Shown: positions 1-11,707, numbered from the stretch's first letter. The stretch is 64,000 nucleotides of DNA from Pseudomonas sp. MWU16-30317 (GCF_020515695.1 NZ_JAIWJA010000002.1:186001-250000); one strand, 5' to 3'. Notes: generated from the sequence alone by a model not told the origin. Numbers and translations are program-made.

Positions 1-23
1 GTAGGGCTCAGGAGCGGTTAACA

Positions 24-50
24 CTGTGGGAGCAAAGCTTGCTCGCGAAG
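24..50. repeat. REP-type half palindrome
   Basis: A CTGTGGGAGC...GCTCGCGAAG unit just downstream of the ndpA stop codon. It matches the extragenic palindrome arms seen repeatedly in this window (for example 2968-3017 and 42632-42700). Only one arm is inside the window. Confidence 0.6.
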
Positions 51-80
51 ACGGCAGTCAGACCGCCGCTTATGTCAGTC

Positions 81-1082
81 TTAGCGGCGCTTTAGCTGAT
101 CGGTCAGCTGAGTCGGCAGGCCTTTAATGATCAAGGTGCCGGCCTCTTCGTCATATTCGATCTTGGAGCCCAGCAAGTGGGCTTCGAAACTGATCGACAA
201 GCCCTCTGCGCGGCCGGTGAAGCGCCGGAATTGATTGAGCGTACGCTTGTCCGCCGGGATCTCCGGTGACAGCCCGTAGTCCTTGTTGCGGATGTGATCG
301 TAGAAGGCCCGCGGACGCTCCTCGTCGATCAGCCCGGAAAGCTCTTCCAGGGCCATCGGTTCGCCCATTTTCGATTGGCTGCTGGCGTAATCCACCAGGG
401 CTTGGGTTTTCTCTCGGGCGTCTTCCTCGGGCAGGTCCTCGCTCTCGACGAAATCGCTGAAGGCCTTGAGCAGGGTGCGGGTTTCGCCCGGCCCGTCGAC
501 GCCTTCCTGGCAGCCGATGAAGTCGCGGAAGTACTCCGACACCTTTTTGCCGTTCTTGCCTTTGATGAACGAGATGTACTGCTTGGACTGCTTGTTGTTC
601 TGCCATTCGGACAGATTGACCCGTGCCGCCAGGTGCAGCTGCCCCAGGTCCAGGTGCCGCGAAGGGGTGACGTCGAGCGCGTCGTTCACGGCAACGCCCT
701 CACTGTGGTGCAGCAGGGCGATGGCCAGGTAGTCGGTCATGCCTTGCTGGTAGTGGGCAAAGACCACGTGGCCGCCGGTGGAGAGGTTGGATTCCTCCAT
801 CAGTTTTTGCAGGTGCTCGACGGCGGTGCGGGTGAACCCGGTGAAGTCCTTGTCGCTGTCGAGGTATTCCTTGAGCCAGCCGCTGAATGGATGCGCGCCG
901 GATTCGGCGTGGAAAAATCCCCAGGCCTTGCCCTGCTTGGCGTTATAGCTTTCGTTAAGATCGGCGAGCATGTGCTCGATGGCTTGCGAGGCCTGCAGCT
1001 CGGTGTCGCGGGCATGGAGCACAGCGGGGCTGCCGTCGGGTTTCTTGTCGATCAGGTGGACGATGCAATGACGGATCGGCAT
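81..1082 (-). CDS. ndpA: Nucleoid-associated protein YejK/NdpA
   Basis: A 333-residue protein that begins [17 protein letters not shown], the characteristic opening of the YejK/NdpA (37 kDa nucleoid-associated protein) family. The family binds the bacterial nucleoid; its precise role is not well defined. The frame stays open upstream to 1238, but those 52 extra residues look like translated non-coding DNA and the family N-terminus fits the ATG at 1082. The protein is rich in charged residues, has no signal peptide or membrane segment, and is close to the usual family length of about 335. It lies back to back with an HU gene across a 430-base gap, so two nucleoid proteins share a divergent region. 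Confidence 0.9.
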   Translation of the reverse strand: MPIRHCIVHLIDKKPDGSPAVLHARDTELQASQAIEHMLADLNESYNAKQGKAWGFFHAESGAHPFSGWLKEYLDSDKDFTGFTRTAVEHLQKLMEESNLSTGGHVVFAHYQQGMTDYLAIALLHHSEGVAVNDALDVTPSRHLDLGQLHLAARVNLSEWQNNKQSKQYISFIKGKNGKKVSEYFRDFIGCQEGVDGPGETRTLLKAFSDFVESEDLPEEDAREKTQALVDYASSQSKMGEPMALEELSGLIDEERPRAFYDHIRNKDYGLSPEIPADKRTLNQFRRFTGRAEGLSISFEAHLLGSKIEYDEEAGTLIIKGLPTQLTDQLKRR

Positions 1083-1512
1083 AGGCTTCTCGGCTGATGA
1101 AAAGGGTGCCAGCGTAGCGGGGCGGGCGCTCGCTGCAAAGTCGCCAAGTGTAGCGCAATGGGGAGTGAGACGGTCCATGACCGCCCGGCAATAGGGCCCG
1201 GAGCGACACTTTTGGATGTTTTTTGGCCAAATGATCAATAAACCTGACTATTTGCGCCATCAGTGGCGGATATTTATCCGTTGCTGTGCTAGTTTTGCCC
1301 GGTCTTGCGCCCTGTTCGGTATCGAACATCGACTGAGCGGCGCGCATCACTCGCAGCTAACTGCTGTCAGGTCGAACCAAACGCCGATTTGCGTATCTAC
1401 AGTTGCGATTGGCGTGGCATCAATACCCTTGCCAGGCCCCTGCCGGGTCTGGTCCGACGACCGACATTGCACACTGCAATCCAAATGAATTTGATAGGGA
1501 AGGAACACCACC
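1083..1512. other. Divergent intergenic region between ndpA and HU gene
   Basis: 430 bases without a supportable gene. It must hold the promoters of both divergent genes. An AT-rich stretch lies at about 1215-1275, closer to ndpA. The HU gene has a clear ribosome site (AAGGAA) at about 1500-1505. No promoter could be assigned with confidence. The short open frames crossing it lack ribosome sites and similarity to known proteins. Confidence 0.5.
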
Positions 1513-1794
1513 ATGGCATTAACCAAAGACCAACTGATCGCCGACATTGCTGAAGCCATCGACGCGCCTAAAACCACCGCGCGCAATGCTCTCGAGCAAC
1601 TGGGCCAAATCGTTGCTGATCAGTTGGAAAATGGCAGCGAGATCACTCTGCCTGGTATCGGCAAACTGAAAATCACCGAGCGTCCAGCTCGCACTGGCCG
1701 CAACCCTTCGACTGGCGCTGCCATCGAAATCGCTGCCAAGAAGGTCGTCAAGTTCGTGCCAGCCAAAGTGCTGACCGACTCTGTTAACAAGTAA
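1513..1794 (+). CDS. hupN: HU-family DNA-binding protein
   Basis: A 93-residue histone-like HU protein. It shows the standard fold order: N-terminal helices beginning MALTKDQLIADIAEAI, then the beta-arm signature around residues 46-75 (GIGKLKITERPARTGRNP), which inserts into the DNA minor groove. HU bends and compacts DNA non-specifically. The start has a good AAGGAA ribosome site. The symbol hupN is inferred from remembered position next to rlmF/valS in P. putida; the sequence alone only proves an HU/IHF-family member. A strong terminator follows within 25 bases, so it is monocistronic. Confidence 0.9.
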   Translation: MALTKDQLIADIAEAIDAPKTTARNALEQLGQIVADQLENGSEITLPGIGKLKITERPARTGRNPSTGAAIEIAAKKVVKFVPAKVLTDSVNK

Positions 1795-1814
1795 TTGTAA
1801 ACAGGCTTTCAGAG

Positions 1815-1848
1815 ACCGCGCCGTGGGGTGACCCCGGCGCGGTTTTTT
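1815..1848 (+). terminator. Rho-independent terminator of the HU gene
   Basis: An 8-base GC-rich stem (ACCGCGCC at 1815-1822 with GGCGCGGT at 1836-1843) with an inner GGGG/CCCC extension, followed by a run of six T. It starts 20 bases after the HU stop codon. Confidence 0.85.
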
Positions 1849-1872
1849 ATTGTCTGGTGAAAAGATCAAAAG

Positions 1873-2004
1873 CTTCGCGGGCAAGCCTTGCTCCTACAGG
1901 CGCACGACTCTGGATCGGCAAAACCCTGTGGGAGCCACCCTTGCTCCACAGGCGTACGACTCTGGATCGGCAAAACCCTGTGGGAGCGAGGCTTGCCCGC
2001 GAAG
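1873..2004. repeat. REP cluster with a 52-base tandem duplication
   Basis: Outer arms TTCGCGGGCAAGCC (about 1874) and GGCTTGCCCGCGAA (about 1989) face each other. Between them a 39-base segment occurs twice, at 1897-1935 and 1949-1987, differing at one visible position (C/T at the seventh base). The repeat period is 52 bases. It looks like a REP doublet enlarged by internal duplication, in the gap between two converging genes. Confidence 0.75.
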
Positions 2005-2024
2005 AGGCCGGCAAGACTGGCAAA

Positions 2025-2939
2025 TCACTCCGTCTGAAACGTCCAGGCGATAAACCGGCTCTGCTTCTGCCCCTGACCCATCTCGACGACTTTGCTGTTC
2101 ACCGCCCCGACTTTTTTCAACGCCGCTTGAATGCCCGGCAGGTTGGTGGCCTTCGACACCAGCGTGCTGAACCAGCGCACTTGTTGGCCGAACGCCGCGC
2201 TCTCGGCCACTAGTTGGCTGGTAAAGCGAATTTCACCGCCCTCGCACCACAGCTCGTTGTTCTGCCCGCCAAAATTGAGCACCGGCAGTTTGCGCTTCGG
2301 ATCGGCCTTGCCCAGCGCCCGCCACTTGCGTTCGCTGCCTTTGGTAGCCTCGGCCAGGGAGGCGTGGAAGGGCGGATTGCACATCGTCAGGTCAAAGCGT
2401 TCGTCAGGCTGGATAAGGCCCTTGAGGATATGCCTGGGGTCGGCCTGGCGCAGGCTGATGGCTTTTTCCAGGCCGTTGGCCTTGACGATCGCCTTTGCTG
2501 AGGCCAGCGCCACAGCGTCGATATCGGAGCCGACAAACTGCCAGCGGTAATCGCTGTAGCCCAGCAGCGGGTAGATCACGTTCGCGCCCACGCCGATATC
2601 CAGCACTCGTACGGCGTTGCCGCGTGGGATTTCGCCGCCCTGTTCGGCTGCCAACAGATCCGCCAGGCAGTGCAGATAGTCGGCCCGGCCGGGAATCGGC
2701 GGGCACAGGTAGCCTTCGGGAATGTCCCAGTGCTGGATGCCATACAGTGCCCGCAGCAGGGCGCGGTTGAACACCTTGACCGCCGCCGGGTTGGCGAAGT
2801 CGATGCTTTCCTTGCCATAGGGATTGATGATCATGAACGCCGCCAGCTCGGGGCTGCTTTTGATCAGTTTGGGGAAGTCGTAGCGGCCCTGGTGGCGGTT
2901 GCGCGGGTGCAGGGTGGGTTTGGCGGGAGGGGCAGTCAT
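2025..2939 (-). CDS. rlmF: 23S rRNA (adenine-1618 N6)-methyltransferase RlmF
   Basis: A 304-residue SAM-dependent methyltransferase. It has the SAM-binding motif DIGVGAN at residues 114-120 and the N6-adenine catalytic motif NPPF at 188-191 (CNPPFHASL). The early [13 protein letters not shown] segment is typical of the RlmF/YbiN family, which methylates A1618 of 23S rRNA. The frame stays open to 2978, but the 13 extra residues are translated from the neighbouring REP palindrome, so the ATG at 2939 is preferred. It converges with the HU gene. Confidence 0.92.
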   Translation of the reverse strand: MTAPPAKPTLHPRNRHQGRYDFPKLIKSSPELAAFMIINPYGKESIDFANPAAVKVFNRALLRALYGIQHWDIPEGYLCPPIPGRADYLHCLADLLAAEQGGEIPRGNAVRVLDIGVGANVIYPLLGYSDYRWQFVGSDIDAVALASAKAIVKANGLEKAISLRQADPRHILKGLIQPDERFDLTMCNPPFHASLAEATKGSERKWRALGKADPKRKLPVLNFGGQNNELWCEGGEIRFTSQLVAESAAFGQQVRWFSTLVSKATNLPGIQAALKKVGAVNSKVVEMGQGQKQSRFIAWTFQTE

Positions 2940-2967
2940 GGAGAGGTCCGGTGTCTGGGTGGACCTC

Positions 2968-3017
2968 TTCGCGGGCAAGCCTTGCTCCTTCCTGTGGGAG
3001 CGAGGCTTGCCCGCGAA
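2968..3017. repeat. REP palindrome pair
   Basis: Inverted arms TTCGCGGGCAAGCCTTGCTCC and GAGCGAGGCTTGCCCGCGAA separated by about 9 bases, in the gap between valS and rlmF (both minus strand). The hairpin lies just upstream of the rlmF start and could affect the junction of the two transcripts. Confidence 0.85.
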
Positions 3018-3035
3018 AGGGCCCTCCAGATGTAA

Positions 3036-5882
3036 TTACAAGCTACTGATCCGCGCGTGCTGCTCGGCCAGTTTGCCCAGCGCCTGCTCGGCTTCGGCCA
3101 GCTTGGCGCGTTCTTTGTCGATGACCGCAGGCGGCGCCTTGTCGACGAAGGCCGCGTTCGACAGCTTGCCGCCGACGCGCTGGACTTCGCCCTGCAGACG
3201 CTGGATTTCCTTGTCCAGGCGCGCCAGTTCGGCGTCCTTGTCGATCAGCCCGGCCATCGGCACCAGCACTTCCATCTCGCCCACCAGCGCGGTGGCGCTC
3301 AATGGCGCTTCGGCGCCCGCGTCCAGCACGGTGATCGACTCGAGCTTGGCCAGCTTCTTCAGCAAGGCTTCATTCTCGAGCAGGCGGCGCTGGTCTTCGC
3401 TGCTGGCGTTCTTGACGAAAATCTGCAGCGGCTTGCCTGGGCCGATGTTCATTTCGCCACGAATATTGCGAGTACCCAGCATCAGGCCCTTGAGCCATTC
3501 GATGTCATCTTCGGCGGCTGCATCGATACGCGACTCGTTGGCCACGGGCCACGGCTGCAGCATGATGGTCTTGCCCTCGGCACCGGCCAGCGGCGCCAGG
3601 CGCTGCCAGATTTCCTCGGTGATGAACGGCATGAACGGATGCGCCAGGCGCAGCGCCACCTCAAGCACGCGCACCAGGGTGCGACGGGTGCCGCGCTGGC
3701 GTTCGACCGGCGCGTTCTCGTCCCACAGCACCGGCTTGGACAGCTCCAGGTACCAGTCGCAGTATTGGTTCCAGATAAACTCGTACAGCGCCTGGGAGGC
3801 CAGGTCGAAGCGGAATTGATCCAGTTGGCGGGTCACTTCAGCTTCGGTGCGTTGCAGCTGCGAGATGATCCAGCGATCAGCCAGCGACAGCTCGTAGGCC
3901 TCGCCGTTCTGGCCGCAGTCCTCGCCTTTGTCGAGCACGTAGCGAGCGGCGTTCCAGATCTTGTTGCAGAAGTTGCGATAGCCTTCGACGCGCCCCATGT
4001 CGAACTTGATGTCGCGGCCAGTTGAGGCCAGCGAGCAGAACGTGAAGCGCAGGGCGTCGGTGCCGTAGCTGGCGATGCCCTCGGCGAACTCGTCGCGGGT
4101 CTGCTTCTCGATCTTCTTCGCCAGCTTGGGCTGCATCATCCCCGAGGTGCGCTTTTCCACCAGGGCTTCGAGCTCGATGCCGTCGATGATGTCCAGTGGG
4201 TCAAGCACGTTGCCTTTGGACTTGGACATCTTCTGGCCCTGGCCATCACGCACCAGACCATGCACATAGACGGTCTTGAACGGTACCTGCGGGGTGCGGT
4301 CTTCGTTCTTGATCAGGTGCATCGTCAGCATGATCATCCGGGCGACCCAGAAGAAAATGATGTCGAAGCCCGTCACCAGCACGTCGGTGGAGTGGTACTT
4401 TTTCAGGAATTCGGTCTGCTCCGGCCAGCCGAGGGTGGAGAAGGTCCACAGCCCCGAGCTGAACCAGGTGTCGAGCACGTCGTTGTCCTGGTTGAGTACC
4501 AGGTCATCGCCCAGGCCGTGCTTGGCGCGCACTTCGGCCTCGCTGCGGCCGACGTAGACTTTGCCCGATTCGTCGTACCAGGCCGGAATCCGGTGGCCCC
4601 ACCAGAGCTGGCGGCTGATGCACCAGTCCTGGATGTCGCGCATCCACGAGAAGTACATGTTTTCGTACTGCTTGGGCACGAATTCGATGCGGCCATCTTC
4701 CACGGCGGCGATGGCCGGTTCGGCCAGCGGCTTGGTGGACACGTACCACTGGTCGGTCAACCATGGCTCGATGATGGTGCCGGAGCGGTCGCCCTTGGGC
4801 ACCTTGAGGCCATGGTCGTCGACGCTGACCAACAAGCCCAGTTCGTCGAAGGCGGCGACGATCTGCTTGCGCGCTTCAAAACGGTCCAGCCCGACGTATT
4901 GCGCGGGGATGTTGCCGACGATGCTCTCGTTGAGCTTGCCGTCCAGATTGAACACCTGGCAGGCCGGCAGCACGGCGGCATTCTTGTCGAAGATGTTGAG
5001 CAGCGGCAGGTTGTGGCGCTTGCCGACTTCGTAGTCGTTGAAGTCGTGGGCCGGGGTGATCTTCACGCAGCCGGTGCCGAACGCCGGGTCGCAGTAGTCA
5101 TCGGCGATGATCGGGATGCGGCGGCCCACCAGCGGCAGCTCGATGAACTTGCCGATCAGGGCCTGGTAGCGTTCGTCGTTGGGGTTCACGGCCACGGCGG
5201 CGTCGCCGAGCATGGTTTCCGGTCGGGTGGTGGCGACGATCAGGTAGTCATTGCCTTCAGCGGTCTTGGCGCCGTCGGCCAGCGGATACTTGAGGTTCCA
5301 CAAGAAACCTTTCTCGTCGTGGTTTTCCACTTCGAGGTCGGAGATGGCGGTGTGCAGCTTGGTGTCCCAGTTGACCAGGCGCTTGCCGCGGTAGATCAGG
5401 CCGTCTTCGTGCAGGCGCACGAAGGCTTCCTTGACCGCTTCCGACAGGCCGTCATCCATGGTGAAGCGCTCGCGGCTCCAGTCCACCGACGAGCCGAGGC
5501 GGCGGATCTGACGGCTGATGTTGCCGCCGGACTGGTCCTTCCACTCCCAGATCTTGTCGAGGAATTTCTCGCGGCCCAGGTCATGGCGACTCTGGCCCTG
5601 TGCCTCGAGCTGACGTTCTACCAGCATCTGGGTGGCGATACCGGCGTGGTCGGTGCCCGGCTGCCAGAGGGTGTCGCGCCCCTGCATGCGGCGGAAACGG
5701 ATCAGCGCGTCCATGATCGCGTTGTTGAAGCCGTGGCCCATGTGCAGGCTGCCGGTGACGTTCGGCGGCGGGATCATGATGGTGTAGGACTCGCCCGCGC
5801 CTTGCGGGGCAAAGTAGTTCTCGGACTCCCAGGTCTGGTACCAGGAAGTTTCGATGGCGTGCGGCTGGTAGGTCTTATCCAT
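3036..5882 (-). CDS. valS: Valyl-tRNA synthetase
   Basis: A 948-residue class I aminoacyl-tRNA synthetase that charges tRNA-Val in the cytoplasm. The HIGH-type motif is HMGH at residues 47-50 (after PPPNVTGSL) and the KMSKS loop is at 551-555. Between them lies the large CP1 editing domain, where the [26 protein letters not shown] segment is typical of ValRS. The C-terminal 65 residues form the charged coiled coil ([15 protein letters not shown]) characteristic of ValRS. Full family length. It is followed upstream by holC and an unknown gene on the same strand, as is common in Pseudomonas. Confidence 0.98.
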   Translation of the reverse strand: MDKTYQPHAIETSWYQTWESENYFAPQGAGESYTIMIPPPNVTGSLHMGHGFNNAIMDALIRFRRMQGRDTLWQPGTDHAGIATQMLVERQLEAQGQSRHDLGREKFLDKIWEWKDQSGGNISRQIRRLGSSVDWSRERFTMDDGLSEAVKEAFVRLHEDGLIYRGKRLVNWDTKLHTAISDLEVENHDEKGFLWNLKYPLADGAKTAEGNDYLIVATTRPETMLGDAAVAVNPNDERYQALIGKFIELPLVGRRIPIIADDYCDPAFGTGCVKITPAHDFNDYEVGKRHNLPLLNIFDKNAAVLPACQVFNLDGKLNESIVGNIPAQYVGLDRFEARKQIVAAFDELGLLVSVDDHGLKVPKGDRSGTIIEPWLTDQWYVSTKPLAEPAIAAVEDGRIEFVPKQYENMYFSWMRDIQDWCISRQLWWGHRIPAWYDESGKVYVGRSEAEVRAKHGLGDDLVLNQDNDVLDTWFSSGLWTFSTLGWPEQTEFLKKYHSTDVLVTGFDIIFFWVARMIMLTMHLIKNEDRTPQVPFKTVYVHGLVRDGQGQKMSKSKGNVLDPLDIIDGIELEALVEKRTSGMMQPKLAKKIEKQTRDEFAEGIASYGTDALRFTFCSLASTGRDIKFDMGRVEGYRNFCNKIWNAARYVLDKGEDCGQNGEAYELSLADRWIISQLQRTEAEVTRQLDQFRFDLASQALYEFIWNQYCDWYLELSKPVLWDENAPVERQRGTRRTLVRVLEVALRLAHPFMPFITEEIWQRLAPLAGAEGKTIMLQPWPVANESRIDAAAEDDIEWLKGLMLGTRNIRGEMNIGPGKPLQIFVKNASSEDQRRLLENEALLKKLAKLESITVLDAGAEAPLSATALVGEMEVLVPMAGLIDKDAELARLDKEIQRLQGEVQRVGGKLSNAAFVDKAPPAVIDKERAKLAEAEQALGKLAEQHARISSL

Positions 5883-6007
5883 GCGCGGCGGGACCCTATA
5901 GGCATTAATTCAGGAAAGCCGACAAGTATAACGCCAATGGCTGGTCGTGTGGGAGCAGGGCTTGAAGGGAGGGCGAGCTTGCGGACGCCTTCGCCGCCGA
6001 ACGCGCA

Positions 6008-6063
6008 GCCTTGCTCCCACAGCGTGAGTAGGCTCCTGTGGGAGCGAGGCTTGCCCGCGAAGA
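6008..6063. repeat. REP palindrome pair
   Basis: Arms GCCTTGCTCCCACAG (6008 on) and CTGTGGGAGCGAGGCTTGCCCGCGAA (ending 6061) face each other in the gap between valS and the small gene at 6088. A further degenerate half unit (GTGTGGGAGCAGGGCTTG) lies at about 5948-5965. Confidence 0.75.
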
Positions 6064-6087
6064 GGCACCTGAGGTCGCTGATATGGC

Positions 6088-6486
6088 TCAGTTACCCAGC
6101 AAACGCTCCAGACGCGCTTCGAGGCGGCGTTTGACTTCGGCTTCTATGTGCGGGGCAAAGTCGTCGATCACGTCTTGCATGATCATTTGCGCCGCAGCAC
6201 GCAGTTCGGCGTCCAGATGCAGCAAGGTGTCCTGGCGGTTGCGCTCGTGCTGCAAGTCGTCGGCCAGCGGCGCGGCGGCAGGTGGTGCAACAGGCTCGGG
6301 GATGGACTGGGCGGCGCCAGGGCGCTCGTCAGCCAGTTCGAACAGCAGCGGGATCTGTTCGTCGTCATGTTTGACCGTTTCGGTCAGCAGCGGCGGTTGC
6401 AGGTCGTCATCGCCGAGCAGTTGACGGATCGACTCGAGGTCGTCCAGCAGGTGCGCGGATTGTGGCAAGTTGTATGGTTTGTCCAT
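6088..6486 (-). CDS. Conserved hypothetical protein downstream of holC
   Basis: A 132-residue acidic protein whose function I do not recognise. The first 60 residues are acidic and leucine-rich (LLDDLESIRQLLGDDDLQPPLL). Residues 61-80 are proline/alanine-rich and probably flexible. The last 45 residues read as amphipathic helices with alternating acidic and arginine residues, ending EAEVKRRLEARLERLLGN. No signal peptide or membrane helix. It begins 8 bases after the holC stop, so the two are almost certainly co-transcribed and perhaps translationally coupled. The position suggests a link with holC or valS, but nothing in the sequence proves one. Confidence 0.8.
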   Translation of the reverse strand: MDKPYNLPQSAHLLDDLESIRQLLGDDDLQPPLLTETVKHDDEQIPLLFELADERPGAAQSIPEPVAPPAAAPLADDLQHERNRQDTLLHLDAELRAAAQMIMQDVIDDFAPHIEAEVKRRLEARLERLLGN

Positions 6487-6493
6487 CGTCGGC

Positions 6494-6922
6494 TCAAAGT
6501 CGCGTCAAGCGGTGATCTTGCAAAGGATAGCCCTTCTCCCGGTACAAACGGAAACTCTCCCTGGCGGCCTGGCGAATCGCCGGGTCTTCGACCACGATCT
6601 CGGCAACGCGGGCAAAGCGCGCGAAGTCGGTCGGTATGCTCAGGCCAAGGTTGACCAGCAGGTCGCTGTGCTCGCCGCTCTGGTCATTCAGGCCCAGAAC
6701 GATCGGTGCGTCGTCGGCGTCCTCGACCAAGCTGTGGGGCACGAAGCTCTCGCCTTTGAAGCTCCACAGGCGCGCATCCAGCGCTTCGCGTTGTGCGTCG
6801 TCGGCGCACTGCAGATAAACCCGGTGGCCAAGGCGCCAGGCTTTTTCCGTGAGTTTGCAGGCGAAATCCAGGCGTGCATCAGGGGAGGGACTTGGGAGTA
6901 TGTAGAAGTCGATTTTGGTCAT
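6494..6922 (-). CDS. holC: DNA polymerase III chi subunit
   Basis: A 142-residue protein beginning MTKIDFYILPSPSPDARLDFACKL, the usual HolC opening, with the conserved core WSFKGESFVPH and a C-terminal YREKGYPLQDHRL. Chi sits in the clamp-loader complex and contacts single-stranded-DNA-binding protein. An in-frame GTG two codons upstream (6928) is possible; the ATG at 6922 matches the family N-terminus. It lies in the conserved order pepA - holC - unknown - valS, all on the minus strand. Confidence 0.9.
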   Translation of the reverse strand: MTKIDFYILPSPSPDARLDFACKLTEKAWRLGHRVYLQCADDAQREALDARLWSFKGESFVPHSLVEDADDAPIVLGLNDQSGEHSDLLVNLGLSIPTDFARFARVAEIVVEDPAIRQAARESFRLYREKGYPLQDHRLTRL

Positions 6923-6970
6923 GGTCACTCAATCGGGCGCTCACCCTCGATCTCTGTGGGAGAGCAGGCT

Positions 6971-7004
6971 CTGCCCGCGAAGCCGTTGACAGCTTCGCGG
7001 GCAG
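6971..7004. terminator. Perfect 13-base inverted repeat downstream of pepA
   Basis: CTGCCCGCGAAGC (6971-6983) pairs exactly with GCTTCGCGGGCAG (6992-7004) around an 8-base loop. It sits 31 bases beyond the pepA stop codon on the minus strand and resembles REP arms. There is no clear U-run, so it may stabilise or process mRNA rather than terminate. Confidence 0.55.
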
Positions 7005-7034
7005 CGCCCGTTCCCTCAGGGGTGGTGTCAGCCT

Positions 7035-8922
<1,888 letters not shown>

Positions 8923-10044
8923 TTGATCGTCTTCCGTTATCTATCCCGCGAGGTCATGGTGACCATGAGCGCCGTCAGTGCGGTGCTGCTTGTCATCATC
9001 ATGAGCGGTCGCTTCATCAAGTACCTGGCCCAAGCGGCGCAGGGCATCATCGACCCGGGCGTGCTGTTCCTGATCATGGGCTACCGCTTGCCCGGCTTCT
9101 TGCAGTTGATCCTGCCGCTGGGCTTGTTCCTGGGCATTCTGCTGGCGTACGGCCGCCTGTACCTCGAAAGCGAAATGACCGTGCTGGCCGCCACCGGGAT
9201 GAGCCAGCAACGTCTGTTGGCCATGACCATGGGCCCAGCCACCGTATTGTTCGTCATCGTTGCCTGGCTGAGCCTCAGCCTGGCGCCGCAGGGCGTGGCA
9301 CAGTGGATGAAAGTGGTCGACCAGCAAGACTCCATGACCGAGTTCGACACCCTGGTGCCTGGGCGCTTCCAGATGCTGCGCGACGGCTCGCGAGTTACCT
9401 ATACCGAGAAGATGTCCGACGATCGCGTCAATCTGAGCGGCGTGTTCATTTCCGAGCGCCATGACGTGCAAGCCGGCAAGAAAGACCCCGGCATCGCTGT
9501 GCTGGTCGCCGAGAATGGCCGCCAGGAAGTGCGTCCCGACGGCAGCCGCTACCTGATCCTGCAAAACGGTTATCGCTACGACGGCAAGCCGGGCCAGCCC
9601 GATTACCGTGCGGTCAAATACGACACCTACGGCGTCTTGCTGCCCAAGCCGGATATCGCCGAAGACTTGTCAGAGCGCGAATCGATTCCGACCTCGCAGC
9701 TTTTGGCCAGTACCGATGACCCGCGCTCGCGCGCCGAGCTGCAATGGCGTCTGTCGCTGCCGTTGCTGGTATTCATCGTGACCCTGATGGCGGTGCCGCT
9801 GTCGCGGGTCAACCCGCGCCAGGGTCGCTTCCTCAAACTGCTGCCGGCGATTCTTCTGTATATGGCTTACCTGACCATCCTGATCGCCGCCCGTGGCGCC
9901 CTTGAAAAAGGCCGCCTGCCGGCAGCGCTGGGGCTGTGGTGGGTGCACGCGATCTTCCTCGCCATCGGCGCCGGCCTTATGCTCTGGGAGCCGATGAAGC
10001 TGCGCCGCGCCAGCCAGAAAGCCGTACGGGGTGTGGCACGATGA
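8923..10044 (+). CDS. lptF: Lipopolysaccharide export permease LptF
   Basis: A 373-residue inner-membrane subunit of the LptB2FG ABC transporter, which extracts lipopolysaccharide from the inner membrane and pushes it onto the Lpt bridge. Three N-terminal membrane helices (about residues 10-30, 48-75 and 97-117) are followed by a periplasmic beta domain and three C-terminal helices. The TTG at 8923 gives the family start (LIVFRYLSREV) and has GGAG eight bases upstream; a GTG at 8914 is the alternative but lies on that ribosome site. The stop overlaps the lptG ATG (ATGA), so the pair is translationally coupled. Confidence 0.93.
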   Translation: MIVFRYLSREVMVTMSAVSAVLLVIIMSGRFIKYLAQAAQGIIDPGVLFLIMGYRLPGFLQLILPLGLFLGILLAYGRLYLESEMTVLAATGMSQQRLLAMTMGPATVLFVIVAWLSLSLAPQGVAQWMKVVDQQDSMTEFDTLVPGRFQMLRDGSRVTYTEKMSDDRVNLSGVFISERHDVQAGKKDPGIAVLVAENGRQEVRPDGSRYLILQNGYRYDGKPGQPDYRAVKYDTYGVLLPKPDIAEDLSERESIPTSQLLASTDDPRSRAELQWRLSLPLLVFIVTLMAVPLSRVNPRQGRFLKLLPAILLYMAYLTILIAARGALEKGRLPAALGLWWVHAIFLAIGAGLMLWEPMKLRRASQKAVRGVAR

Positions 10045-11102
10045 AAAAGCTCGATCGCTACATCGGCAAGAGTGTGCTGTTCGCCATCCTGGCGGTACTG
10101 GGCATCATTCTTGGTCTGGCCTCGCTGTTCTCGCTGATCGACGAAATCAAGGACGTCAGCGATAGCTACACCTTGCTCAACGCCCTCAGCTATGTGGGCC
10201 TCACGGCGCCGCGGCGCCTGTACGACATGCTGCCGATGGCCGCGCTGATCGGCTGCTTGATCGGCCTGGGCAGCTTGGCCAGCAGCAGTGAGCTGACCAT
10301 CATGCGTGCGGCCGGGGTGTCCATCGGCCGTATCATCTGGGCGGTGATGAAACCCATGCTGCTGCTGATGGTGATAGGCGTGCTGATCGGTGAATACGTG
10401 GCTCCAGTTACCGAGAGCCAGGCGCAGGCCAACCGCGCCCTGGAGCAGGGTGGCGATCAGGCGCAGACCGGCAAGTACGGCTTGTGGCATCGTGAGGGTG
10501 AGGACTATATCCACATCAACGCCGTGCAACCCAATGGCCTGCTGTACGGTGTGACCCGTTATCACATCGATGCAGAGCGCCATATGCAGACTGCCAGTTT
10601 TGCGCGCAAGGCTCAGTACGCAAAAGATCACTGGATGTTGAGCGACGTCACTACCACCCACTTCATGGGTGATCACACCGAGATCAAATCCGCGCCCGAA
10701 GAGCGTTGGGACGTGTCGCTGACCCCGCAGTTGCTGGCGACGGTCATCCTCACGCCTGACTCGCTGTCGATTACTGGCATGTGGCGCTACATCCACTACC
10801 TCGCCGATCAGGGCTTGAACAATGGTCAGTATTGGCTGGCGTTCTGGACCAAGGTCACCCAACCGCTGGTGACGGCGGCGCTGGTATTGATGGCCATTTC
10901 CTTTATCTTCGGGCCGCTGCGCTCGGTGACCTTGGGCCAGCGGGTATTCACCGGTGTGCTGGTGGGTTTCACCTTCCGTATCGTGCAGGATCTGCTCGGG
11001 CCGTCGAGCCTGGTGTTCGGCTTCCCTCCACTGCTGGCGGTGCTGGCACCGGCCACCGTGTGTGCGCTTGCGGGTCTGTGGTTGATGCGCAGGGCGGGTT
11101 GA
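10041..11102 (+). CDS. lptG: Lipopolysaccharide export permease LptG
   Basis: A 353-residue partner of LptF in the LptB2FG transporter. It begins MKKLDRYIGKSVLFAILAVLGIILGL, then shows two more N-terminal helices, a periplasmic jellyroll domain (about residues 125-265) and three C-terminal helices. The ATG at 10041 overlaps the lptF stop codon. The frame is open back to 9936 inside lptF, but that extension is not family-like. No lptB is nearby, as expected, since it usually sits elsewhere. Confidence 0.95.
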   Translation: MKKLDRYIGKSVLFAILAVLGIILGLASLFSLIDEIKDVSDSYTLLNALSYVGLTAPRRLYDMLPMAALIGCLIGLGSLASSSELTIMRAAGVSIGRIIWAVMKPMLLLMVIGVLIGEYVAPVTESQAQANRALEQGGDQAQTGKYGLWHREGEDYIHINAVQPNGLLYGVTRYHIDAERHMQTASFARKAQYAKDHWMLSDVTTTHFMGDHTEIKSAPEERWDVSLTPQLLATVILTPDSLSITGMWRYIHYLADQGLNNGQYWLAFWTKVTQPLVTAALVLMAISFIFGPLRSVTLGQRVFTGVLVGFTFRIVQDLLGPSSLVFGFPPLLAVLAPATVCALAGLWLMRRAG

Positions 11103-11133
11103 TCCCATCGGCTGCGGGCGCGGCCGATAAAGC

Positions 11134-11213
11134 TTTCGCGAGCAAGCTTTGCTCCCACAGGGCAAGTCATTCCTTAGGCGGGTGCTTGTGGACGCAAGGC
11201 TCACCCGCGAAGA
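11134..11213. repeat. REP-type repeat pair
   Basis: TTTCGCGAGCAAGCTTTGCTCCCACAG and a facing, more degenerate GGACGCAAGGCTCACCCGCGAA lie between the converging lptG and RDD genes. The arms pair imperfectly; together they probably act as the shared transcript end. Confidence 0.7.
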
Positions 11214-11224
11214 GGCCCTTGCGT

Positions 11225-11707
11225 TTAACCTCTACGCGGCAACCGCACGATCTGCGATGCCGAGTAGATGTCGTGCCAGCTGCGCTTTTGTCGGTCGACC
11301 ACCACCCAGATAAAACCCAGCCCCAGGCATAGCCAAGAAGCTATCGCGATCATGAAGCGCAATAGCGCTTGCCACACGCTGATGGCGCTGCCGTCTGGAT
11401 TCTGCACTCTGATCCCCCATACCTGCATGCCCAGCGTCTGCCCGGCGCGGGTCCAGAACGTGGCAAAAAAACCGAACAGTACGAACACCAGCAGCGTCGA
11501 CAGCAGCGGGTCGCCATCGAGCGCGCCGGCGTCCGATAATTGCCGCAGGCGCGCTTCGCCGAAGATGGCCATGGACGCCAGTTTGTACAGCAGGGTGGTG
11601 ACCATCAGCAGGGCGATGCACAGCAGCAGGTCGTAGGCTATGGCGGCCAGGCGGCGGCCGAGTCCGGCGGCGGGGAAGGGGCCTGCGGGATTGAGCAGAG
11701 TAGGCAC
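11225..11707 (-). CDS. RDD-family membrane protein
   Basis: A 160-residue integral membrane protein of the RDD family. The family arginine and aspartates are visible in GLGRRLAAIAYDLLL (about residues 16-30), followed by membrane helices near residues 22-45, 68-88 and 112-133, and the late VVVDRQKRSWHDIYSAS motif. Its substrate is unknown; some RDD proteins have been linked to ion exchange. It converges with lptG, a position I recall as conserved in Pseudomonas. It is the last core gene before the T6SS block. Confidence 0.88.
   Translation of the reverse strand: MPTLLNPAGPFPAAGLGRRLAAIAYDLLLCIALLMVTTLLYKLASMAIFGEARLRQLSDAGALDGDPLLSTLLVFVLFGFFATFWTRAGQTLGMQVWGIRVQNPDGSAISVWQALLRFMIAIASWLCLGLGFIWVVVDRQKRSWHDIYSASQIVRLPRRG

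Noticed and set aside
5..18. Short match of GGCTCAGGAGCGGT to the sequence after gtsA (about 61722-61735)
   Set aside because: A 14-base match beside REP units; too short to prove a separate repeat family and explained by REP-flanking similarity or chance.
1083..1238. Longer N-terminus for ndpA
   Set aside because: The extension lacks family similarity, while [11 protein letters not shown] is the standard start.
2940..2978. Longer N-terminus for rlmF
   Set aside because: The extra 13 residues are a translation of the adjacent REP palindrome; homologues begin near the ATG at 2939.
4260..6134. 624-codon open frame antisense to valS
   Set aside because: It mirrors the valS codons in a GC-rich genome, has no ribosome site or family resemblance, and valS is unmistakable on the other strand.
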